From assembly GCF_012516375.2 (NCBI RefSeq), contig NZ_CP051204.2, positions 744,001-808,000 of the forward strand: a stretch of 64,000 nucleotides of DNA. The letters are read 5' to 3'. The DNA comes from Chitinophaga oryzae. GTDB taxonomy: Bacteria; Bacteroidota; Bacteroidia; Chitinophagales; Chitinophagaceae. The notes beneath the pieces are model-generated. The model was not told where the DNA came from and did no database searches. It saw only the letters and a program-made list of their open reading frames with translations. The translations under genes and the position numbers were made by a program. Positions 8,612-17,794 of this stretch are shown here, one piece after another. How positions within the stretch are numbered: the first letter of the stretch is position 1; every line of letters starts with the position of its first letter.

Positions 8612-11584
8612 TCATGAAAGCTTAGGATGGCGGATCACAAATCTCGGGTCTGGCCTGATCGGTAATTTGCTCATACTTTCTACTGTTATCGAAGGAAACC
8701 CGAAACTGGTGGTCACTGTTCCCTGAATACGGTAAATGCCCGACTTCTGAAAAGGATAGCGCTGGTAAACATGCGGAAAATGGACCGTATCAAAGAATTG
8801 TCCATCACGATCCAGGAATGTCCCAAATGCCATTGTTTCGCCATTACGGGTCCGGGTCTGCTTCATTGTTACAAAAAGGCCGGTAATTGTAACAGGTGCG
8901 CCGGCATGATTCAGCAGGTCGGAGACCATAATACCGAGATTTTGCTGACTCTTTAGCAGGAAGAATGGTGACAAGCTGACGGAAAAGCCCAAGAGTTCCA
9001 TTTCGTCATAAAAGTCCTCGTCAGAAGCCCATTCAAAGTTGGGGACAGTTGGCAGCTTCAACGCTGGTTGAAAAAGAAGCTCCATACCCGCGTATTTGTT
9101 TTGAGTTGCCTTTTTGCTGGCAAGCAGTAGATGGGCCTTCCAGAGTAGTGACTTTTTCGTCTCACCGGTAAAACGTAGCGCCCCTACGCTGACCAAAAGT
9201 AACAATTGTTCCAGTCCCGGGGTGCAGCGGGTAACAAAGTCCTCCAGGCTGCTGAAGGCAGCAGCCTTACGCTGCTCGAGTATTGTTTCAATCATCTTCA
9301 CTTCCAAACGATCGACCATATTAAACCCTAAGAATATGTCTTTGCCATAAAGCCGTGTTTTCAATTCAGAATAATTAACACAGGGAAGATTGATCGTCGC
9401 TCCGGCTTTTCGCGCCTCGGTTACGTATAACCAGCGAGCATAAAAGCCTCCCTCATTGTTAATGACAGCCGTCATGAATTCTATTGGGTAGTGCGCTTTC
9501 AGGAAAAGGCTCTGGTAGCTTTCCACGGCGTAGCTGGCAGAATGAGCCTTGGAAAAGCTGTAACCTGCAAAACTTTCCATCTGGCGCCAGACCTCGGCGG
9601 TAATCTTCGCGTCATGGCCAACTGCTGCACAATGGCCGAAAAACTTCTCCCGTATCTCTTCAAGATGATGGCGCCCACGGTTCTTGCCCGACATCAGGCG
9701 GCGCAGCACGTCCGCATCCGCCAGGTCCAAGCCCCCAAAGTGGTGGCCAATCTTCAACACATCTTCCTGGTAAATCATTACCCCGAAGGTCTCGCTCAGC
9801 TGCTCTTTAAGGATGGGATGCAGGTACGTGAAACCATGAGGGTTGTGATACCGCTTTATATATTCGTCCATCATCCCCGAGGATCCGACACCGGGTCTGA
9901 TAATGCTGCTGGCAGCCACCAAGGTCAGATAGTCGCTGCAGCGTAGCTTTTTCAGCACACCGCGCATAGCCGGGCTTTCAATATAGAAGCAGCCAATGCT
10001 GTCGCCGGACTGTAACTGCGCATTGACTTTTACGTCGCTTTTGATTGTCGCTACAGCATGCACATCAACATCCTTTTCCTGGTTCTGCCGAATGATCTCC
10101 ACCGCTTCTTTAATATGCCCGATGCCGCGCTGGCTTAGGATATCCAGCTTTTCAAAGCCAATATCTTCAGCAGTATACATATCGAACTGCGTTGTTGGTA
10201 GCCCCTTGGGAGGAAGATCCAGTGCTACATAGGCGGTAATCGGTAGCTCGGATATCAATACTCCGCCAGCATGGATGCTGCGAAGGTTAGGGAAATCCTT
10301 CGGCAGCATTTCATAGGTAGCCATGATCTTGTCGACGATCTCATTGCGATTCTGAAAAGAAGCCGGATACTCGATCAGTCGATCGATCTCTCCTTTAGGA
10401 AGGCCATATACCTTAGCAATTTCCCGGATAATGCTCCTGTCCTTGAAAGTGGACATCATACCCAGCAATGCCGTATGCTTTTTACCGTACCGCATGAAAA
10501 TATATTCGAAGACCTCGTCACGGTCGCGCCAGGAAAAATCGATATCGAAATCCGGCGGCGTCTTTCTCTTTGGGTTCAAGAAGCGCTCAAAGTAAAGGTC
10601 AAGCTCCAAGGGACAGACGTCCGTTATCCTGAGGCAGTAGGCCACTACGCTATTAGCGCCGCTTCCTCGGCCTACATGATAGAAGCCTCTATGAGCAGAA
10701 TACCGTATAACATCCCAGGTGATTAGAAAGTAGCAGGAAAAGCCGAGGCGATCGATCACTGCAAGTTCCTGCTGGACACGCTCAAGCGCCACCCTATTCT
10801 TTTCACCGTACCGCTGCTTCCAGCCATCCAGCGCCAGCTTTTCTAGCAGCAGCCGGTCGTTATAAGTATTGCCGGTGTATGTCTTTTTGTTCTTTACAGT
10901 GGTAAAGTCAAAATCGAAACGACATTGCTCCAGCAGCTTACTGGTGTTGATAATGATTTGTGGAAAGCTGCTGTATAATGAAATCAGCTCCGGCTGCGAC
11001 AGCAGCACCTCATTCCGGGCGCCGGCCTGTGAAGGTTGAAGCTGAGACAGCAGGATGTTATGGTCGATAGCCCGAAGCTGGCAGTGCAGCTTAAATTCCT
11101 TTATTTCAAGAAAACTCACCGGAGCCCAAATCACCAGCCGCTCCTGAAAAGCTTTCGGCCTCATCACGATCCGCGTCAACTGCTCCGGACGGATACCAAT
11201 ATACTCGTTGTCACGTAATGCCTGGTCCTGATCTGGCCGGAAAGGATAAATGAAGAAAGCGTCAGTCAGCTCGGGGGCCTGTGCAGGTATCGCCTTCCCT
11301 TCTAAGTTATGTTCCGTTAGAAATTCATTGAGCTGCTGGAATCCTGCATTGTTACGAGCAACGCCGATGTACAGCAATGCGTTCCCATGACGAAATTCAA
11401 TACCGCCAAGGCCATTGAAGCCTTTCTGCCGACAGTATCTAATAAATTCCAGCACACCAGTACTGTTATTGATATCGGTAAGCACTGCAGTATCATAACC
11501 TTCCTGTTGCAATGCATCTACCAGATCTGCTACGGGTATGGTACCATAGCGAAGCGAATAGTATGTGTGACAATTTATAAGCAT
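8612..11584 (-). CDS. dnaE2: DnaE-type DNA polymerase III alpha subunit, error-prone class
   Basis: This C-family replicative-type polymerase has 990 residues. The PHP domain is at the N-terminus (NCHTYYSLRYGT, 4-15). The palm follows with RGSGANS at 306-312 and the catalytic Asp motif PDFDID at 344-349. The fingers come next, and an OB-fold (VTITGLFVTMKQ) lies near the C-terminus. It is shorter than a housekeeping alpha subunit. Its place directly behind a Y-family polymerase and in front of SRAP is typical of DnaE2/ImuC-type translesion cassettes. It starts 79 bp after the Y-family gene and probably acts in damage-induced mutagenesis. The gene symbol reflects class, not proven orthology. 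Confidence 0.9.
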   Translation of the reverse strand: MLINCHTYYSLRYGTIPVADLVDALQQEGYDTAVLTDINNSTGVLEFIRYCRQKGFNGLGGIEFRHGNALLYIGVARNNAGFQQLNEFLTEHNLEGKAIPAQAPELTDAFFIYPFRPDQDQALRDNEYIGIRPEQLTRIVMRPKAFQERLVIWAPVSFLEIKEFKLHCQLRAIDHNILLSQLQPSQAGARNEVLLSQPELISLYSSFPQIIINTSKLLEQCRFDFDFTTVKNKKTYTGNTYNDRLLLEKLALDGWKQRYGEKNRVALERVQQELAVIDRLGFSCYFLITWDVIRYSAHRGFYHVGRGSGANSVVAYCLRITDVCPLELDLYFERFLNPKRKTPPDFDIDFSWRDRDEVFEYIFMRYGKKHTALLGMMSTFKDRSIIREIAKVYGLPKGEIDRLIEYPASFQNRNEIVDKIMATYEMLPKDFPNLRSIHAGGVLISELPITAYVALDLPPKGLPTTQFDMYTAEDIGFEKLDILSQRGIGHIKEAVEIIRQNQEKDVDVHAVATIKSDVKVNAQLQSGDSIGCFYIESPAMRGVLKKLRCSDYLTLVAASSIIRPGVGSSGMMDEYIKRYHNPHGFTYLHPILKEQLSETFGVMIYQEDVLKIGHHFGGLDLADADVLRRLMSGKNRGRHHLEEIREKFFGHCAAVGHDAKITAEVWRQMESFAGYSFSKAHSASYAVESYQSLFLKAHYPIEFMTAVINNEGGFYARWLYVTEARKAGATINLPCVNYSELKTRLYGKDIFLGFNMVDRLEVKMIETILEQRKAAAFSSLEDFVTRCTPGLEQLLLLVSVGALRFTGETKKSLLWKAHLLLASKKATQNKYAGMELLFQPALKLPTVPNFEWASDEDFYDEMELLGFSVSLSPFFLLKSQQNLGIMVSDLLNHAGAPVTITGLFVTMKQTRTRNGETMAFGTFLDRDGQFFDTVHFPHVYQRYPFQKSGIYRIQGTVTTSFGFPSITVESMSKLPIRPDPRFVIRHPKLS

Positions 11585-11663
11585 AACACCTCCCTTGTTT
11601 AAACAAAAAGGGCGACATAGGATTGGTGAGTGTTAGCCAGTAAGCATTTGGTTGGTATTGATT

Positions 11664-12803
11664 TTAAAGACACGCAGCCTTTTTCAGTAATTCGGGGCCG
11701 AACCGTTTTTTAATTCCATCTATAGCCTGATACAGATTTATCTTTCCAACGGAATCGGAGAACAAATCGATCTGGTAAGAACCGCTGACAAAATCACTGA
11801 ACTTCACGCCTACCAGGCGCACCAACATCCGCCGGTCATATAGCTTTTCAAATAGCTGCAGTGCTGTTTTTACAAGTACATCATCAGTTGAGCTATACGG
11901 TATTTGACTTTGTCGGCTATAGGTATTCCAATCCGCATAACGAATGGTTATCGTCACGCAGCCAGTGAGCCGCTGCTGACTGCGCAATTCAAAACCCAGT
12001 TCATCGACAAACCCGATGATAGTTTTATGCAAGATGTTCATATCTGTTGTATCCCGTTCAAAAGTTATCGACCGACTGACACTCTTCTGTTCCTGGTAGG
12101 GGATTACGGGTGATTCGTCAAGGCCATTGGCTTTGCTGTAAATCATTATGCCTGCCTTACCAAAGGTGGCTTCCATCAGCTCCGGCTGTAGTGCCTGAAG
12201 GTGGTAAATGTGAGAAGCCCCCATTTTGCAGAGCATTTTATATGTTTCTGGGCCAATTCCAGGGATCTTATTGGCGGGTAAAGGCGCCAAGAATGCTCGC
12301 TCCATGCCATGGCCAACCTCTAACGATCCAGCAGGCTTGGCTTGACCAGTGGTAATTTTGCTAACCGTCTTATTGGGTGACAGGCCCATGCTGATCGATA
12401 GCCCGGTTTCCCGGATTACCTTCTTGCGTAATTCCAGCGACCATTTCCAGCATCCGAAAAAGCGGTCCATGCCGGATAAATCTAGGTAAAATTCGTCGAT
12501 GGATGCCTTTTCTACCAACGGAGCTTTTTCTATCAGGATATCGGTCACTAGCTTGGAATACTTACTGTACTCATCATAATCCCCTTTCCGTATGACTGCG
12601 TCGGGGCAGAGCCGCTGAGCCAGACGCATCGGCATGGCGCTATGTACCCCGAATTGCCTGGCTTCATAACTACAGCTGGCCACAACCGCCCGGTCACTGT
12701 TTCCTCCGACTAAGACGGGCTTTCCTATAAGAGAGCGATCTCTAAGTCGTTCAACGGAAACGAAGAACGTATCCATGTCCATATGCACAATATTGCGTTC
12801 CAT
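11664..12803 (-). CDS. dinB: Y-family DNA polymerase (DinB/Pol IV type)
   Basis: The 379-residue product has all Y-family catalytic carboxylates: Asp9 and Asp11 in HMDMDTFF, and Asp103 and Glu104 in ASIDEFYLDLSG. A helix-hairpin-helix (IPGIGPETY) and the little-finger domain follow. DinB/UmuC-type enzymes copy past DNA lesions. It is the promoter-proximal gene of the leftward cassette dinB - dnaE - 164-residue protein - SRAP. Two palindromic boxes at 12823-12862 lie just upstream of the ATG. ImuB-like proteins lack the catalytic triad; this one keeps it, so it should be active. Confidence 0.93.
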   Translation of the reverse strand: MERNIVHMDMDTFFVSVERLRDRSLIGKPVLVGGNSDRAVVASCSYEARQFGVHSAMPMRLAQRLCPDAVIRKGDYDEYSKYSKLVTDILIEKAPLVEKASIDEFYLDLSGMDRFFGCWKWSLELRKKVIRETGLSISMGLSPNKTVSKITTGQAKPAGSLEVGHGMERAFLAPLPANKIPGIGPETYKMLCKMGASHIYHLQALQPELMEATFGKAGIMIYSKANGLDESPVIPYQEQKSVSRSITFERDTTDMNILHKTIIGFVDELGFELRSQQRLTGCVTITIRYADWNTYSRQSQIPYSSTDDVLVKTALQLFEKLYDRRMLVRLVGVKFSDFVSGSYQIDLFSDSVGKINLYQAIDGIKKRFGPELLKKAACL

Positions 12804-12822
12804 GTTCTTCTTTTAATATTTT

Positions 12823-12862
12823 TGGCACTAATAATGCCATGATTATGTCATCAATAATGACA
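12823..12862 (-). promoter_or_regulatory. Tandem 17-bp palindromes, candidate damage-response operator
   Basis: Two palindromes of equal length and the same shape lie upstream of the polymerase operon: TGGCA-N7-TGCCA at 12823-12839 and TGTCAT-N5-ATGACA at 12846-12862. They align as TGKCA-N7-TGMCA with a shared AATAATG core, and their centres are 23 bp apart, about two helical turns. The first is 20 bp from the start codon, so a bound dimeric repressor could block the promoter. A LexA-like regulator is the natural candidate by context, but none is encoded nearby. Confidence 0.6.
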
Positions 12863-13124
12863 AAATTTTTTGAAAGGACAAAATTTTAATGGTGACTGGA
12901 AATTGAAGATGTAGAAAGAAACGTTACAATTATATCAGGATCAATTCCTTGCGAAGGCAGGCCGCCATGTAAAGTTGGCTGATTTAAACGCAAAATTTCG
13001 GTATACTTTCGAAACTCTCAAAATCTCCACATAGGCGGTGTCCCATTTTTGTTGCATCCTTTAGCCAGAACCGAAGCGAATCGGCAAAATCAATTTGATC
13101 AACACCTATACAGGAACCGTCTGA
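12863..13124. other. Intergenic stretch with apparent decayed coding sequence
   Basis: No intact gene. Short protein-like stretches appear in different plus-strand frames, for example from about 12967 (KLADLNAKF) and from about 13055, broken by stops. This suggests degenerate remnants of former genes. Confidence 0.3.
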
Positions 13125-13328
13125 AAAACAGCGGGACCCCAGCATCCGGGTTGCCAAATTTTAGTTAGAATTCTCCGAAATCATTATGCATTCTTATATG
13201 AAGTTGATGAAAAAAGGCTGTGGGCCGTTGTTGATTTGTTCAATGCACTGGAAGCATATAACGGCTTCGGATATCGGAAAAAGAAATCCAACACTTCCTA
13301 TAATTTCCTGTCATTTACATTTGGTTAA
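13125..13328 (+). pseudogene. Remnant reading frame without a start codon
   Basis: An open frame runs from after an in-frame TGA at 13122 to a TAA at 13326-13328. It has no ATG, but its product (containing YEVDEKRLWAVVDLFNALEA) looks like genuine protein. It is most likely the 3' end of a decayed gene. The overlapping ATG frame at 13186-13371 is explained by it. Confidence 0.35.
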
Positions 13329-13357
13329 CATTCTTCTCGATTCCAATATTTACTTTC

Positions 13358-13561
13358 ATGATCTGTTTTAATTCAAACACTCAGAGAGAATGGAGACTAT
13401 CAATACAAAACAATCAGGATTCTACGAAACAGTATTTGCCAAACTTAAAATATTGCATACACATAGGCGATGACGAAAAGTTAGGAAACTATCTCATTTC
13501 TATATATAGGAATTTGCCCCTAGTATCGATTAAAATTATACAACCAAAAAAACAGCGATGA
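13358..13561 (+). CDS. Small protein of unknown function
   Basis: A 67-residue product, polar with a basic C-terminus (IIQPKKQR). Its stop overlaps the ATG of the next gene by 4 bp (ATGA at 13558-13561), which suggests translational coupling and is the main reason to believe it is real. No domain recognised. Confidence 0.45.
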   Translation: MICFNSNTQREWRLSIQNNQDSTKQYLPNLKYCIHIGDDEKLGNYLISIYRNLPLVSIKIIQPKKQR

Positions 13562-13992
13562 ACTTGCACGAATTCTCAGTGATAATACAACAGAAGGAAT
13601 CAGATAGATTCATCGAAATTGAGACTATCCTTATAAATGCTCCCATAAACTACACTGTAAAATACGATACACGTGACGGTTTTCGATATGTCATTGAAGA
13701 CGCTGACTCATTAGCTCCATACATTTATGTATTAAATTCTATTAAAAGTAAAAGAATAGTCCTGTCGTTGTATACTGTTAGCAACACGTCTTACTCGGAA
13801 CTTGTGTTGAAAAAATTTAAAGTATTTTCCAAACTACCATTTGGATGGAAAAAGGATAGCTATTTCCCTTGTTTTTTTGGTAATATCCAAAAGCTTTATG
13901 CACATGAGCTATTTTTGAAAAGGAAGCTTGCAAAGACAACTACTATAAATTACTTTCGAAATTGCATTGGTACCTACACAAAAGCGTTATAA
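13558..13992 (+). CDS. Protein of unknown function, coupled to the small upstream gene
   Basis: The 144-residue product has no signal peptide or membrane segment and is rich in aromatic and lysine residues, especially in its second half (FKVFSKLPFGWKKDSYFPC). It starts within the stop codon of the preceding small gene. I recognise no family. It lies in AT-rich cargo sequence between the repair cassette and the second sensor kinase. Confidence 0.55.
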   Translation: MNLHEFSVIIQQKESDRFIEIETILINAPINYTVKYDTRDGFRYVIEDADSLAPYIYVLNSIKSKRIVLSLYTVSNTSYSELVLKKFKVFSKLPFGWKKDSYFPCFFGNIQKLYAHELFLKRKLAKTTTINYFRNCIGTYTKAL

Positions 13993-14193
13993 ATCGTCAG
14001 AACATGAGAGTAACAAACTACTTAATTTTTAAAAAGACCAATAGAATAATTTTATTTTGACAATAAAAAGAAAGCGTAAAAAAGAACTTTTTTCTGTAAA
14101 TTGTATGTGACCCAATGATAACCTGCACTGAAAATTAAAGCACTTAGTAGATCGGCAAAAGTAACTCCCCTATTTTTTACAACCCTCAATAAA

Positions 14194-15582
14194 ATGAATA
14201 TGAAACCGCAACAAACGAACGATCGGACAGTAAGTAAAGAAAACTTCATTCGTGCGTTTTTTGATTATGTAACTAATGCAGGCGCAAAGCAAACAGATCA
14301 ATATGATACGAAGTTAGAAATTAGCAAGGGAATAAATATTCTAACGGCTTGGGCCATCCTCATAAATATCATCACCGGACCCGCCCTTACAAAAATGACT
14401 GGTGATTACCGGATAATTATCGGAGCGGCTATCGAACTGCTATGTTTGATACCGATTTTCTCGCTAAACAGGCAACGAAGATTTCGAACCGCAAACCTAC
14501 TATTTTTCTTTGTCATGAATACTTCAATGCTTTACTTCGGCCTAATCTTAGGTAAAAGCGTAGGAATTACGCTTATGGCGATTTTTCTAGCTGGACTAAC
14601 AATGTTTGTATTTACTAATAAAAAGCACATCATAACAAGTGCTACAACTACATTTTTAATTCTGATAATGCTTGAATATAATTACAAGCACTCATTTGTT
14701 CCTCCGGTATCTGCCAATTCGAACACACATACTTTCATGGAGTTTACAGCACTATGTGTAATGTTCTCCCTTGTTGTTATGGTGTTTCATTTTTTTGCGA
14801 AAATAAAAAATAAAAATATTGCCAAGGAAAAAGAAATCAATAAAAGCAAGTCAAAAGAGATAGCGCAAGTTAAAGACATCAGTGAAAGCAAAACCTTTTT
14901 TATTCGTTCTTTCGCCCATGAAATGAAGACCTATGTTTATCATGTCTGTTTCGCATGTGGGCTTTTGGAATCAAAAGACCAGGACGTTCCCAACGAGCAA
15001 AAAATGTTCATTTTAAAGTCTGGTAGTGAGAACCTTCAAAGATTTGTCGAAAACATGCTGATCTACAGCAAACTAGACGCCGGAAAAATTGATCAACCAG
15101 ATTATAAGAGAATTGAAACAAAGTGGTTTATTGACAATGCGTTGAATTTGAGTTTTTTTATTCATGCGTCCGAGAAGGAAATAACGCTTAGGCTAGACAA
15201 GAATTTCCCAGCTACCTTTGTAACCGACCCTACGAAATTCCAAATTATCTTAAATAATTTAATCAGTAATGCTGTAAAATTTACAACGACAGATACTCCC
15301 ATTGTTATATCCTTTCAAAGTGAAAGCACTTATTGGTGTGTTGGGATTGAGAATTCAGGTAACGAAATCCCGAAAAACGAAATGCAAGAAATATTTAAAC
15401 CATTTGTTACAAAGAGAATCAAGGAAATAAACAAAAATGGTTCAGGAATTGGGCTGTATGTTACCAAAAATTATGTAGAAAATATGAATGGGAAAATTAG
15501 CGTATACTCCGAAAATGGCGTCACTCGTTTTACAGTTATGTTCCCATATTCAAATGAACTATTACTGAAAGAAACCGCATAA
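14194..15582 (+). CDS. Membrane sensor histidine kinase
   Basis: This 462-residue kinase has an N-terminal cytosolic stretch, about six membrane segments (residues 48-200), a short charged coiled region (205-232), a HisKA region with His242 in FAHEMK, and an ATPase domain with N box LNNLISNAVKF (353-363) and glycine loop NGSGIGL (415-421). There is no receiver domain. Its membrane layout resembles the hybrid kinase at 1241-3019, so the two are probably paralogous sensors. It is followed within 15 bp by a 110-residue gene and then a terpene synthase on the same strand. No cognate DNA-binding regulator is adjacent. Confidence 0.9.
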   Translation: MNMKPQQTNDRTVSKENFIRAFFDYVTNAGAKQTDQYDTKLEISKGINILTAWAILINIITGPALTKMTGDYRIIIGAAIELLCLIPIFSLNRQRRFRTANLLFFFVMNTSMLYFGLILGKSVGITLMAIFLAGLTMFVFTNKKHIITSATTTFLILIMLEYNYKHSFVPPVSANSNTHTFMEFTALCVMFSLVVMVFHFFAKIKNKNIAKEKEINKSKSKEIAQVKDISESKTFFIRSFAHEMKTYVYHVCFACGLLESKDQDVPNEQKMFILKSGSENLQRFVENMLIYSKLDAGKIDQPDYKRIETKWFIDNALNLSFFIHASEKEITLRLDKNFPATFVTDPTKFQIILNNLISNAVKFTTTDTPIVISFQSESTYWCVGIENSGNEIPKNEMQEIFKPFVTKRIKEINKNGSGIGLYVTKNYVENMNGKISVYSENGVTRFTVMFPYSNELLLKETA

Positions 15583-15596
15583 AATTTATTAAATAG

Positions 15597-15929
15597 ATGT
15601 TCTATGTATACTACTTCACGTTTCCTGATCAAGAATGCAAAAATCTGGTTGAAGGATTGTATAGCACTAGTATAGGAGACTTCGAAACTAAAATGAAGTT
15701 TCACAGTATGCTACCGAATCTGGAATCAATTAGATTTTTCAGCTATATAGCTGCCGAACATTTCGGACGAACTCTAGCCCCCAGGCAAATGCTGTTTGCG
15801 ATAACTAACGCCAATCACCAATTCTTAGTACGAAGCAGAGACTGCATAGCCATGTGTGATGAATTTTACCCGATACCAGCAACAAAAACCCTTTTATACA
15901 TGATAAACAAGCATTTATCTAGAAATTAG
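15597..15929 (+). CDS. Small protein between sensor kinase and terpene synthase
   Basis: The 110-residue product starts 15 bp after the kinase stop, so it is probably co-transcribed with it. It has no membrane segment and no Asp pocket of a receiver domain. It includes a CDEFYPIPATKTLLYMI segment near the C-terminus. I do not recognise a family. From position it could be an output or accessory factor of the kinase; this is inference. Confidence 0.6.
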   Translation: MFYVYYFTFPDQECKNLVEGLYSTSIGDFETKMKFHSMLPNLESIRFFSYIAAEHFGRTLAPRQMLFAITNANHQFLVRSRDCIAMCDEFYPIPATKTLLYMINKHLSRN

Positions 15930-16050
15930 TAGGATACAATTTTTCACTGCAATAGGATAGCATTGAAATAAAAAGTATTCGAATATAAAAAATAAGAATT
16001 TGTGCCTTATATTTATTGTATTTGTCACAAATTCCACTGATTCATTTGCT

Positions 16051-17025
16051 ATGCAACTTTATCACATTCCTAAATTGTACTATCCATTCCCGTCTTATAC
16101 CGACGTACAGTTAGAAAAGAAGGTAGAAAGTCACACATTACACTGGCTGCGAAGATTTGAACTACTTAACGAGGATCAGGTGCAGTTCTATGCAGATCAA
16201 CGGTTTTCGGCTATGATAGTGCGAAGTTACCCATTCGCCGATTTTGAAAAATTATGTATTTGGTGTGATCTTAATACCTTGTTATTCATAGTCGACGATA
16301 GATTGGATGAAGATTTCGTAATTCAGGATCGAGCTTCATTAACAGCGTATACTGATACATTCCTCCAGGTTTTGCACGACGGAATTGAATCGATTCCTAT
16401 CAATAAGCAGAGCAGTGAATTAACCGCATTAGATGACTTTTGGAAACGGGCGAAAAATATCTCCCCGTCAGCCTGGCAGGATGTCTTTATTCAAAACATC
16501 AAAGATATGTTTGCCGGTGGTTCATGGCAGCTCGAACACATTTTGGAGAACAAAAAACCAAAATTAAAAGACTATAAAGAGTTTCGACAATATCTTGGCG
16601 CTGCGCATCTCGCAACAGATTCACTTCCCTTCATGTCTGATATCGATTTGCCGTATACAATATATTCTGCCCCTGATGTGAAGTTATTGACCGAACAAGC
16701 GAGAAACATTGTCTGCTATTCAAATGATCTATTCTCTCTTGCAAAGGAAGTAGAGCAGTCGGAAGGAGGTGCTGAATTCAATCTTGTTTCAGTAATCTCG
16801 AATGAGGAAAATTGTTCTTTGCAGGAGGCCATTCTTAGGGCGGTCACCCTACATGATGAAACTGTTCGCGATTTCATAAAAACGGAAAAGCGCATCTATA
16901 CTTTTGACAGCCAAACAAACGAATCGCTTAAAAAATATGCCAGATCGCTCGAATTCTTCATAAAGGGGAATGAGGATTGGAGCACCAAGGAAACCACACG
17001 CTACCCTCATGTATATTTAGCGTAG
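16051..17025 (+). CDS. Class I terpene synthase (terpene cyclase)
   Basis: The enzyme should ionise and cyclise a linear isoprenyl diphosphate. From the ATG at 16051 it has 324 residues. The Mg-binding motif D82D83RLD86 is present. So are the NSE triad N225Dxx-S229-xxx-E233, the pyrophosphate-sensing Arg179 exactly 46 residues before the NSE Asn, and the C-terminal R317Y318 pair. This full set is diagnostic of bacterial type I cyclases. An upstream in-frame ATG at 16000 would add 17 residues; I prefer 16051 because the cyclase fold normally starts near MQLYHIPKLYYPFPS. The product cannot be predicted. It follows the 110-residue gene and sensor kinase in the same direction. Confidence 0.93.
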   Translation: MQLYHIPKLYYPFPSYTDVQLEKKVESHTLHWLRRFELLNEDQVQFYADQRFSAMIVRSYPFADFEKLCIWCDLNTLLFIVDDRLDEDFVIQDRASLTAYTDTFLQVLHDGIESIPINKQSSELTALDDFWKRAKNISPSAWQDVFIQNIKDMFAGGSWQLEHILENKKPKLKDYKEFRQYLGAAHLATDSLPFMSDIDLPYTIYSAPDVKLLTEQARNIVCYSNDLFSLAKEVEQSEGGAEFNLVSVISNEENCSLQEAILRAVTLHDETVRDFIKTEKRIYTFDSQTNESLKKYARSLEFFIKGNEDWSTKETTRYPHVYLA

Positions 17026-17125
17026 GTAGAAAGATCAAATTTCATAGTTTTTTCTGAAATCCAGTAAGTATATATATAATACGTTCTGACAATACAACCT
17101 TTTCCAGTCAAAGTACTGTACGGTA

Positions 17126-17794
17126 CTATGGAAGCACATTCAGATTTTCTAGGGAAAAAGTATCATCAAATAGAAAGCTGAAAATGGGATAATTTCCAGC
17201 AATTCCCTGTCCCTCCAGTCTAATACCGGAATAAATTTTTTTATCGAAAAGGGTTGTATGGTTTATATACTGATAATCAGAGAAGTGATGAGACACCAGG
17301 GAATTTATCACCTCAAATGCCATCTTTCCTGTTTGTTCTCGTTGGCCAATTTCGCCAGAAAGCATCCTAAAGTTCGGAGTTAATTCTTTGTCTGATGGCT
17401 TCATCCCATCAAAACGATAGTGGTCGGCAAAAAACTGTGTATAATAAGGACACAACAGCGATACGAATAAAAATAAATCTCTCCGGTACCTGGTCCCAGC
17501 AATGATTTCCTTTTCAGCAATAATTGGAACGAAGAAGCTGTAACAGGGAGCTTGTCGATAATTTGTGGTGAATTTATGGAGGTGGCGTGAGACATCAGCG
17601 AGCAGTTCAGTCCATGGCGTTGCTTCTTTCGTATTTGCCTTTTTAATCATATCAGAGATGAGTAAATCCCTGGTATTACTTGCGCGTGGATGGTCATATA
17701 GCTCAGGTAAACCGATAGGGTAATGCTGTTGCACACAATGAAGCAGACTAGACAATTCGTTTTCGTTGTTCAAAATTACGGAAGTTTCTGCCAT
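17126..17794 (-). CDS. Protein of unknown function, convergent with the terpene synthase
   Basis: This 222-residue product has no signal peptide. A moderately hydrophobic stretch (DLFLFVSLLCPYYTQFF) lies mid-protein but is not a clear membrane helix. No catalytic motif or family is recognised. It converges on the terpene synthase with 100 bp between the stops. A link to terpene modification is not supported by any motif. Confidence 0.6.
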   Translation of the reverse strand: MAETSVILNNENELSSLLHCVQQHYPIGLPELYDHPRASNTRDLLISDMIKKANTKEATPWTELLADVSRHLHKFTTNYRQAPCYSFFVPIIAEKEIIAGTRYRRDLFLFVSLLCPYYTQFFADHYRFDGMKPSDKELTPNFRMLSGEIGQREQTGKMAFEVINSLVSHHFSDYQYINHTTLFDKKIYSGIRLEGQGIAGNYPIFSFLFDDTFSLENLNVLP

